A DNA stretch of 64,000 nucleotides, from NCBI GenBank assembly GCA_907163375.1, contig CAJQUW010001667.1:62001-126000 (forward strand), read 5' to 3'. Shown here piece by piece: positions 10,535-18,333 of this stretch. Within the stretch, counting starts at the first letter, position 1. Each line of letters opens with the position of its first letter. This DNA comes from Prostheceraeus crozeri. Taxonomy: Eukaryota; Platyhelminthes; Polycladida; Euryleptidae. The translations under genes were made by a program, and so were the position numbers. The notes below the pieces were generated by a model that saw nothing but the letters and a program-made list of their open reading frames with translations, was not told the DNA's origin and did no database searches.

Positions 10535-11225
10535 AATGGGGCTTGAGAGGATGATTTATCCATGTATACTTTTTCATTTGGAAATAGTAGCACACTTATT
10601 TTAACTTGCAAATCTTATAACATTTCATATGGGCGATGATGGTAGATGAAGGTAGATGGAATAGTGTTAAATAAAATTAAGATAGCTTACATCATTCTGG
10701 GATAGCAATCGACTGCGATCCATGTGTAAAGATCTTGTTAGACTACGGAAGAGAGAAGTGTGTTATGTTGCGTGTGGCGCGTGAGTGTCCTCCCATTTCA
10801 TTCCATTCATCAATTCGTCTCGTTGATAGAGACAGGTAGAACTCATGATTCTCATAACGTATGCAATGGAAAGTTTATAAGGCAACCTTCGACAGCTGGC
10901 TAAATGTCGCCCTGGCGCGAATGCATACTACGTTGAGACAGAGGCAATCACTTGCAAACATGACGCAGAGAGGTTTAACAAGATTGACCATTGCCGAATG
11001 TTCCTTGCGGTATACATAGCTACGGGTTTCACCGCCGCCCTTTACAGGAACGCCCGTCGAAAGGAAGTATTACACCGAACTTCATTTGCAACGTTCAAGT
11101 TGACTGATAGCAGATTCAACTTAATGATAGTATTCGCCAGTCCGAAGACTGTCCAGGGCAAACCGCGAGGAGGTTCTATCATGTCTTGCCCCATGGTGGC
11201 CCTTAAGAGAGCCGGTGGTTCGTTC
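10535..11225 (+). repeat. Outer inverted-repeat arm, left
   Basis: About 690 bp that recur in reverse complement at 17212-17893 with few differences, for example around gatagcaatcgactgcgatc. The arms enclose a 6-kb segment with a second inverted repeat inside. The arm contains the 50-codon frame at 11042-11194 and, outward of it, AT-rich sequence. Either an element end or the result of an inverted duplication. Confidence 0.8.
11042..11194 (-). CDS. Small conserved ORF, copy 1
   Basis: 50-codon frame starting MGQDMIEPPRGLPW, present three times in this region (also 16768-16884 and 17243-17395). Between the copies, several differences fall in third codon positions and keep the amino acid, which argues for past coding. 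The opposite strand is also open over this stretch but has no such support. It lies just downstream of a possible acceptor (tttcag at 11235) and could be a terminal exon of the gene at 11332-12426. No known domain recognised. Confidence 0.4.
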   Translation of the reverse strand: MGQDMIEPPRGLPWTVFGLANTIIKLNLLSVNLNVANEVRCNTSFRRAFL

Positions 11226-11331
11226 ACGTCGCATCTGAAAAATAGAAAGAAAAATAGATGAAATTATATTCAAGTGATATTAAGATGATATCAAGTGATA
11301 TCAAGATGATATTAACTTACCATAAATCAAT

Positions 11332-12426
11332 TCAACCGGTTCGTTCAACCTTCGATGGTGGTGACTGAGGCAAGTACTTTGCCGGCAGTTTCCGCTTGCG
11401 GTGGCGCAATTCCTTGATGTCACCATCATGTTTTATTGAGAGATGAAGGCAGCGCATCTCCGCCATCGCCCCATCGTAGCACTCGAATGTGGTGTCCAAG
11501 TCCTCACTCTCAAGGATGATGCTGTCGACGATTCTGCTTTTGATGACGGGAATGTGGAGCGTTGTTCGTCTCTCCTCTTTCTTCTGGCTGTCAGTCAGGC
11601 TAGTCTTTAGTTGCTCGATTTTTAACTTTGACACCTCTTCCTGAGCTTTTAGTGATTTTATGTACGTCGCCTGCTCTTCAACTCGTTTTTCGCTGGCAAG
11701 CGCCCTTTCGCGGAAAGGTTCTAAGTTAATTACTTGGGTCTTGAGGGCCCGAATCTCGGCTATCTGACCCTTCAGGTGGAAATTGTCGTCCCTAAGGGCC
11801 GAACATTCGTTTTTGTAACGAGTGAGCTCATCTTTTAATTTCGTGAGTGCATATTCCTGGCTCACTTTTGCGATCTGCTCATCATTATTCCAGCTGTTCA
11901 TCTGCTGCGTAATCCCCTTCTTTACTGGGGAAGGTGCGATCACTTTCTTTTTCGGGGAAGACTGATTTGCCGGTTTTCCTATCTCTTCCGCGTTTTTAGT
12001 GATGACGACCTCCTCAGAATCGGAGTCATCTGAGCTGTCCAAATCGCTTAGTGGACCCTTCTCTTCTGCTGTCGATGAGGTAGTGACCGAAGCAGCAGGT
12101 TCCAAAATGGTTGCAATAGCCTCTTGTAGTGCTTCGTCTAGATCGACTGTTGCTTCGTTGAATAAGGGTGCGATCACTTTGCCGCTGTCTGATGTCGTAT
12201 AATTGCTAGCCTTCTTGATCGGACATTCGGCGTGGGCGATGTAAAATGCCTCATGCTCCTTGCCTTTTAAAAATTTCAGGCAATGTGTGCACCCGGAAAT
12301 AACGGCTCTTTCCTCGTGAAAGTGAGGAGTATTCTTATACTTATTTATATGGCGTTTGAATTCGCCGCCTCTCTTAATCTCTCCACAAGAGCACTTTTTG
12401 AATAAAAATTTTGAGTTGCCTCCCAT
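11332..12426 (-). CDS. Coiled-coil protein with N-terminal zinc-binding region, unknown
   Basis: About 364 residues from the ATG at 12426. The N-terminus has a Cys/His cluster (KCSCGEIKRGGEFKRH, then GCTHCLKF) typical of a small zinc-binding fold; residues of about 90-190 are acidic and serine-rich; residues of about 190-300 form a long coiled coil with heptad leucines; the tail is basic (RHRKRKLPAK). I chose the 12426 start because a clean acceptor (ttctttctacag) lies 3 bases upstream and a promoter plus donor lies at 13090-13144. A donor (gtaagt) follows the stop at 11320 and an acceptor lies at 11235, so a further 3' exon is likely. Function unknown; the layout suggests a DNA-bound scaffold protein. 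Confidence 0.6.
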   Translation of the reverse strand: MGGNSKFLFKKCSCGEIKRGGEFKRHINKYKNTPHFHEERAVISGCTHCLKFLKGKEHEAFYIAHAECPIKKASNYTTSDSGKVIAPLFNEATVDLDEALQEAIATILEPAASVTTSSTAEEKGPLSDLDSSDDSDSEEVVITKNAEEIGKPANQSSPKKKVIAPSPVKKGITQQMNSWNNDEQIAKVSQEYALTKLKDELTRYKNECSALRDDNFHLKGQIAEIRALKTQVINLEPFRERALASEKRVEEQATYIKSLKAQEEVSKLKIEQLKTSLTDSQKKEERRTTLHIPVIKSRIVDSIILESEDLDTTFECYDGAMAEMRCLHLSIKHDGDIKELRHRKRKLPAKYLPQSPPSKVERTG

Positions 12427-12471
12427 TATCTGTAGAAAGAAAGATAAAATAGAATTACTGACAAGCGACAT

Positions 12472-13089
12472 TGGCAGTCATTTTTATAATCATACAGCTA
12501 AATTGTGAGATTGGTGGAAAGTGTTGAACCTTTGAATCCGCTACAGGCATTACTCAGAGGGGATCTTATCCCAACTCCAAGGCCTCGGCCCACAAATCCA
12601 ACCTCCCGCGGACAGAGCGTGCGTCATATCACTGTGTTGGTATCCGCACCCTGATATTGACATGAAAACCAGTGGATTGTTTACAAAGGTTGCAAATTCC
12701 AAGCCGAAGCTCGCCCCCCACAACTTTATAAATGTCTTAGTTGAATTCAGCAGGGTCGAAAACCGCAGAAAACCTCCAAAACTAGTGAATTTAAATTTTT
12801 CAATTTTTTAGCACTACTTATGAAATTTTATAAGCAGTCTATCACTTAGGGCAGGTCAATAGTGACCGAACCTTTTTTGAATCAAGTCAAACGGACTTGT
12901 AGAAGCAAAGTTACAAGCCTTTAAAGTTTTGGAGTCTTTTATGGCCTGGAGACGAAGGCCATCTCCTGGCGAACCTCTAAGTCTGACGCCTTAGCTGACT
13001 TCAGCAATGAAACTTTCTAAGTCGGTTTCTTACAGAAACCCGGAATTTGGAATGTCCGAAGCTATCATCGGAGCTCAGAGAGACGACTT
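12472..13089 (-). other. Probable 5' intron of the coiled-coil gene, no ORF
   Basis: This stretch holds no convincing reading frame. It is bounded by a donor (gtaagtcg, 13091 on the minus strand) and the acceptor at 12430, so it is best read as the first intron of the gene at 11332-12426. From 12741 onward it is also part of the inner inverted repeat. Confidence 0.4.
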
Positions 13090-13690
13090 ACCGTTGACAA
13101 TCTCTCGTCTTAATGAAAAGTCTCTGTCGGTTCCCGCTTATATAGTGTGTGGCGATCAGCTGATGACGTAATACCCATCATCCAAAAACTTCAAACGCTT
13201 CTATCGCCGATTCTAGAGGTCCGATTGAGCTGGAAATTCACCATTTCCAGGTAGAATTTGACGATGAATCCAAATCTGGCCTCTGTTTTCCCATCCGATG
13301 CTTCGTTTTGGCTCTACAGCCCACAGCCATCGCAAAAATTCTAACTCGTTTTTCGGAAAAATGAAGAAAAATTTTTTCTCGCCGATTTACTTGAAACTCA
13401 CCATGGCGACGGAGTATTTCACGCTGATTCCAAATCTGAAATCCGTTTTCCAATCCGATGCTTCGTTTTGAGACTACAGCCCAAAACGTCCAAAATTCTA
13501 ACTCTGTCGTTTTTTCGCCAATCTCCCAAAATCTTAAATGGCGTCTTACATCTAAACGAAGACAGATATGAACAAGCCGTTTCTTCCACTGAATTTGTCT
13601 CATTATTATCTTTCAAACGAGCTATAGCACGACTTTCTATGATCACTAGAACCAGAATTGGATGATCGATGCGGAGGGGGGGGACGTCAG
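12741..13690 (+). repeat. Inner inverted-repeat arm, left
   Basis: About 940 bp repeated in reverse complement at about 14345-15280. The outer half holds a promoter and leader; the inner half (from 13270) holds modules that also occur in the terminal repeats of Polinton family A (51330-51560 and 60350-60560), for example the stretch around cttaaatggcgtct. This links the palindrome to family A ends. Confidence 0.75.
13090..13171 (-). promoter_or_regulatory. TATA promoter with CRE-like site, leftward
   Basis: Reading leftward: a CRE/ATF-like site TTACGTCA (13164-13171), the TATA box ctatataag (13137-13145), a short leader of roughly 45 bases, and a splice donor AACG/gtaagtcg at 13091. The same set appears on the plus strand at 14849-14930. 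It would drive the coiled-coil gene at 11332-12426. Confidence 0.6.
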
Positions 13691-13871
13691 CGAAAAAATT
13701 TTTTCTCTCCGATTGCTCTCAAATTCACCATACATATGCAGAATTGAAACTTTTTTCTCTCCGATTGCTTTCAAATTCACCATACAGATGCAGAATTGTA
13801 CGCTGATTCCGAATCTGGCCTCCGTTTTCCCATCCGATGCTTCGTTTTGACTATACAGCCCAAAACCAAGC

Positions 13872-14785
13872 CACGATTTTGGCTTCCAGTGGACGGATTT
13901 TGTCGTGCCATAGCTCGTTTGAAAGCTAAGAGTGAGACAAATTCACTGAAAGAATCGGCTTGTTCCTATCTGTCTTCGTTTAGATGTGAGACGCCATTTA
14001 AGATTTTGGAACATTGGCGAAAAACGACAGAGTTAGAATTTGGGACGTTTTGGGCTGTAGCTTCAAAACGAAGCATCGGATTGGAAAACGGATTTCAGAT
14101 TTGGAATCAGCGTGAAATTCTCTATCTGTATGATGAGTTTCATGTCAATCGGAGAGAAAAATTTTCAACATTTTTCGGAAAAACGAGTTAGAATTTTTTG
14201 CGATGGCTGCCTACTGTAGAGCCAAAACGAAGCATCGGATGGGAAAACGGAGGCCAGATTCGGATTCAGCGTCAAATTCTACATGGAAATGGTGTATTTC
14301 CAGCTCAATCGGAGAGAAAAAATTTTCGCTGACGTCCCCCCCCTCTGCACAGCTCGCTTCGATTTTGGCTTCCAGTGGACGGATTTTGTCGTGCCATAGC
14401 TCGTTTGAAAGCTAAGAGTGAGACAAATTCACTGAAAGAATCGGCTTGTTCCTATCTGTCTTCGTTTAGATGTGAGACGCCATTTAAGATTTTGGGACAT
14501 TGGCGAAAAACGACAGAGTTAGAATTTGGGACGTTTTGGGCTGTAGCCTCAAAACGAAGCATCGGATTGGAAAACGGATTTCAGATTTGGAATCAGCGTG
14601 AAATTCTCTATCTGTATGATGAGTTTCATGTCAATCGGAGAGAAAAAATTTTCAACATTTTTCGAAAAAACGAGTTAGAATTTTTTGCGATGGCTGCCTA
14701 CTGTAGAGCCAAAACGAAGCATCGGATGGGAAAACGGAGGCCAGATTCGGATTCAGCGTCAAATTCTACATGGAAATGGTGAATT
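13872..14785 (+). repeat. Two direct copies of a ~475-bp module
   Basis: The block from gattttggcttccagtggac at about 13873 is repeated nearly exactly from about 14361. Each copy carries long open frames, but the same sequence is found in both orientations, in non-coding terminal repeats elsewhere in the window, and reads through in several frames, so I regard it as repeat sequence and not a gene. Poly-C/G runs (gacgtcccccc) separate the modules. Confidence 0.7.
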
Positions 14786-15280
14786 TCCAGCTCAATCGGA
14801 CCTCTAGAATCGGCGATAGAAGCGTTTGAAGTTTTTGGATGATGGGTATTACGTCATCAGCTGATCGCCACACACTATATAAGCTGGGAACCGACAGAGA
14901 CTTGTCATTCAGACGAGAGATTGCCAACGGTAAGTCGTCTCTCTGAGCTCCGATGATAGCTTCGGACATTCCAAATCCCGAGTTTCTGATAGAAACCGAC
15001 TTAGGAAATTTCATTGCTGATATCAGCTAAGGCATCAGACTTAGAGGTTCGCCAGGAGATGGCCTTCGTCTCCAGGCCATAAAAGACTCCAAAACTTTAA
15101 AGGCTTGTAACTTTGCTTCTACAAGTCCGTTTGACTTGATTCAAAAAAGGTTCGGTCGCTATTGACCTGCCCTAAGTGATAGACTGCTTATAAAATTTCA
15201 TAAGTAGTGCTAAAAAATTGAAAAATTTAAATTCACTAGTTTTGGAGGTTTTCTGGGGTTTTCGAACCTGTTGAAGTCAA
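14345..15280 (-). repeat. Inner inverted-repeat arm, right
   Basis: Reverse-complement partner of 12741-13690. The spacer between the arms (about 13690-14345) is made of the same family of modules, so the centre of the palindrome is itself repetitive. The arm carries the rightward promoter at 14849-14930. Confidence 0.75.
14849..14930 (+). promoter_or_regulatory. TATA promoter with CRE-like site, rightward
   Basis: Mirror copy of the promoter at 13090-13171: TTACGTCA at 14849-14856, CTATATAAG at 14876-14884, then a short leader ending in CAACG/gtaagtcg at about 14930. The first plausible downstream genes are small frames at 16768-17395; no long gene follows directly. Function is inferred from motif order and from conservation between the two arms. 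Confidence 0.55.
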
Positions 15281-15300
15281 TGAAAGCATTTTTAATGATA

Positions 15301-15992
15301 TCTGAGCCAGTCTTCTCGTGGTATAAGCGGCTTTTTACTGAAAGCGAGCAAGACACGGAGAGTTTTGCTGTAATATTCCACTGACAGGGTGTTCCTTCGG
15401 GACGGCGGACGATGCCGTAGTGATAAGTGTGGCAAGGGAATGTGTCATATTTGAGACCGTAACCGCTGGGACAACTCATGTCTCATGTTGGGCATTTGAC
15501 ACAGCTCTCAACGTAGCACTTTGAACGCCAATCGGTTGAGTCTTAGCTATCTTGTCATGGGTGGCCTCTAAACATCTCCAATGCAAAACGCTGGTGAATC
15601 AAGCTCTCTACGGCTTGCTAACAAGCTGCTAAAAGTCTGTCCCACCTCTTACCCCCTCTACAGGTTTTCATGTCTGAGCAGCCCTTCTCATGGCCTGCGG
15701 CCGCTTTTCACTGAAAGCGAGCAAGACACGGAGAGTTTTGCTGTAATATTCCACTGACAGGGTGTTCCTTCGGGACGGCGGACGATGCCGTAGTGATAAG
15801 TGTGGCAAGGGAATGTGTCATATTTGAGACCGTAACCGCTGGGACAACTCATGTCTCATGTTGGGCATTTGACACAGCTCTCAACGTAGCACTTTGAACG
15901 CCAATCGGTTGAGTCTTAGCTATCTTGTCATGGGGGCCTCTAAACATCTCCATTGCAAAACGCTGGTGAATCAAGCTCTCTACGGCTTGCCA
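15301..15992 (+). repeat. Direct repeat pair, ~320 bp
   Basis: Bases 15301-15630 recur nearly exactly at 15673-15990, separated by about 40 bp. The core includes ccttcgggacggcgg and a following gccgtag. A diverged third version lies at about 16436-16580. A minus-strand cysteine-containing frame (MSCPSGYG start) crosses the first copy but stops soon upstream; I do not call it a gene. Confidence 0.75.
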
Positions 15993-16767
15993 TCAAGCTG
16001 ATCAAAGCAATAACTTGGGATGTTTCCTCAAGGTTTTCAAGTATGCTGAGTTCAAATCTGCTATCAGATTTCAAATTTAACTAAGTCTAAGGCAGCTTTG
16101 AGGGGTTAGATCCCAGCTACTGTTCACTACCTTTGACTCGACGTTGCTGTTACCACTTCGGGGCAGTGACAATGATGTCTTAAGCTGTAAATAGCGGGTA
16201 TCGGGGAAGAGCTCTCACTTCCCTAGTGATCAGTACAAGGCCTTCGGGCTGTCGACGGGATCGAGTGCCACTCACTACACTCAAATCTATCATTCCTCAC
16301 TAAGTGTAAATTACTGACTATACATTTGTCCTGCTATCAGGTTGTTTTGACTTGCTATCTAGTTGAATAGTCACTTGCTATCAAGAGATTCACTTCTGCT
16401 CATAAAGCATATCATCGCTGTAATACCTCCTTTGCTCGAGCGTTTCTTCGGGACGGCGGGTACTGCCGTAGAGGGATTGTGTTGCACAGGTTGTTCGTCG
16501 TTTGTTAGACCGAAACCTCTGAGCCGTTGCTCATGTTGAGCGTTCGACTTCATACTCAACGTGACGCTTTCTCTCACCAGGTCAGAGTACTTCAGCCATT
16601 CGACAAAGGTTAGTCTTTATGATATGGAGTAGAGTGAAATGTAATTCATTAGATGTCCCTTCAATGATTGCTCCCATGATAAACGTTGATGAGACAAATG
16701 AAATGATTCTCATCTTCCCTTTTCAATGATTGAAATCTACTAACACACTACCGTATAATCGTCCACT
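15993..16767. other. No gene seen; diverged repeat module
   Basis: Apart from the degenerate relative of the 15301-15992 repeat at about 16436-16580, I see no supported feature here. A minus-strand frame of 68 codons (16371-16577) lies over the repeat and lacks any recognisable motif. Confidence 0.4.
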
Positions 16768-16884
16768 ATGGGGCAAGACATGATAGAGCCTCCACGCGGT
16801 TTGCCCTGGGCAGTCTTTAGACTGGCGAATACTATCATTAAGTTGAATCTGCTATCAGTCAACTTGAACGTTGCGTCGTGTTAG
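16768..16884 (+). CDS. Small conserved ORF, copy 2 (shortened)
   Basis: 38 codons, MGQDMIEPPRGLPW start, related to the 50-codon frames at 11042-11194 and 17243-17395 but ending earlier. Differences from the other copies include silent third-position changes at Glu, Pro and Phe codons and a few replacements. It lies immediately upstream of the TATA box at 16889 of the next gene. Unknown function. Confidence 0.35.
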   Translation: MGQDMIEPPRGLPWAVFRLANTIIKLNLLSVNLNVASC

Positions 16885-16927
16885 AGGGTATATAAACCAC
16901 TGCCTCTCATTTCATTTCATTTCAATC
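16885..16927 (+). promoter_or_regulatory. TATA promoter of small gene
   Basis: GGGTATATAAACC at 16887-16899 lies 29 bases before the ATG at 16928, followed by a run of catttcatttc repeats. The spacing suits a very short untranslated leader. Confidence 0.5.
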
Positions 16928-17194
16928 ATGCAGACCTCGAACAGTCAAGTCAGCTCTCCTCGCGGACCGCAGGTAAGGCCGCGAAATTTATTTGAGGAGT
17001 TTGTCAGGCTAGAGGAGCAAGACAGAGTCCACAATAATCTTGCTCGGATTGGCAATCCGATGACAGCAACTGTTGTCAATCCAACGGAATGGCGCTACAT
17101 TCCACTTTTTAGCCATGTGCCAATTAGTGTGGAAGTCGACACTGCTACCAAAGAGAGAGTCAAAGACTCTCTCAGCAGAATTGGTAGGGTGTAA
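16928..17194 (+). CDS. Small unknown protein
   Basis: 88 residues from the ATG at 16928, which follows a good TATA box. The N-terminus is serine/proline-rich (NSQVSSPRGPQVRPRN), then a charged helix (LFEEFVRLEEQDRVHNNLARIG) and a second helix with a related ending (VKDSLSRIGRV), so the protein has two copies of an -ARIG/-SRIG end. No known family recognised. It ends just before the right arm of the outer palindrome and before the third copy of the small conserved frame. Confidence 0.5.
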   Translation: MQTSNSQVSSPRGPQVRPRNLFEEFVRLEEQDRVHNNLARIGNPMTATVVNPTEWRYIPLFSHVPISVEVDTATKERVKDSLSRIGRV

Positions 17195-17211
17195 GATGAC
17201 GTTACTCCCGA

Positions 17212-17893
17212 GAACGAACCACCGGCTCTCTTAAGGGCCACCATGGGGCAAGACATGATAGAACCTCCTCGCGGTTTGCCCTGGACAGTCTTCGGACTGG
17301 CGAATACTATCATTAAGTTGAATATGCTATCAGTCAACTTGAACGTTGCAAATGAAGTTCGGTGTAATACTTCCTTTCGACGGGCGTTCCTGTAAAGGGC
17401 GGCGGTGAAACCCGTAGCTATGTATACCGCAAGGGACATTCGGCAATGGTCAATCTTGTTAAACCTCTCTGCGTCATGTTTGCAAGTGATTGCCTCTGTC
17501 TCAACGTAGTATGCATTCGCGCCAGGGCGACATTTAGCCAACTGTCGAAGGTTGCCTTATAAACTTTCCATTGCATACGTTATGAGAACCATGAGTTCTA
17601 CCTGTCTCTATCAATGAGATGAATTGATGAATGGAATGAAATGGGAGGACACTCACGCGCCACACGCAACATAACACACTTCTCTCTTCCGTAGTCTAAC
17701 AAGCTCTTTACACATGGATCGCAGTCGATTGCTATCCCAGAATGATGTAAGCTATCTTAATTTTATCTAACACTATTTCATCTACCATTATCATCCATAT
17801 GAAATGTTATAAGAATTGCAAGTTAAACTAAGTGTGCTACTATTTCCAAATGAATAAAGTATACATGGTTAAATCATCCACTTAAGCCCATCC
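17212..17893 (-). repeat. Outer inverted-repeat arm, right
   Basis: Reverse-complement partner of 10535-11225. Its outer 200 bp is followed by a second, direct copy (about 17895-18060) of the same sequence, so the arm end is tandemly duplicated here and not on the left side. Confidence 0.8.
17243..17395 (+). CDS. Small conserved ORF, copy 3
   Basis: 50 codons, MGQDMIEPPRGLPW start and NTSFRRAFL end, the mirror copy of 11042-11194. The upstream in-frame sequence is open too, so it could be a 3' exon. Unknown function. Confidence 0.4.
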   Translation: MGQDMIEPPRGLPWTVFGLANTIIKLNMLSVNLNVANEVRCNTSFRRAFL

Positions 17894-18060
17894 ATAGTCT
17901 AACAAGCTCTTTACACATGGATCGCAGTCGATTGCTATCCCTGTATCATGTAAGCTATCTAAATTTTATTTAACACTATTTCATCTACCATCATCACCCA
18001 TATGAAGTGTCATAAGATTTGCAAGTTAGACTAAGCGTTCTACTATTTGTAAATGAAAGA
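17692..18060 (+). repeat. Tandem duplication of ~200 bp
   Basis: The segment starting tagtctaacaagctcttt at about 17693 is repeated from about 17896 with moderate divergence. It forms the border between the palindrome and the AT-rich minisatellite. Confidence 0.7.
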
Positions 18061-18333
18061 TATAGTTTCAACAGTTTACAGATTGAAAATAAAGTTTCAA
18101 TAGTGTGTGCATTAGAAATAAAGCTTTATCTGTTTGTATGTTAGAAACAAAATAAAGTTTACAAGATAAAAAGTAAAGTTTCACCACTTTACAAGTTAAA
18201 AAATAAAGTTTCAATAGTGTATGCGTTAGAAATAAAGGTGTAACTGTTTGTAAAAATAAGATCGCAAGATTTACTAGTTTACAAGTTAGACTAAGTGTAA
18301 ATTAAAAATAAAATTATAACTGTTTCAAGAGTT

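Noticed and set aside
13796-14782. Long plus-strand frames (about 130 codons each) in the palindrome centre
   Set aside because: The same DNA occurs as repeat modules in both orientations and in Polinton end repeats, with no codon bias or motif. The openness comes from repeat structure.
15210-15479. Cysteine-containing frame (MSCPSGYG start) as a secreted peptide gene
   Set aside because: No signal peptide, the second repeat copy and the diverged third copy do not keep the frame, and it crosses a repeat border.
17095-17541. Minus-strand frame of 148 codons and its mirror at 10998-11261
   Set aside because: It lies opposite the small MGQDM frame, for which differences between copies are silent-biased; the opposite reading shows no such support.
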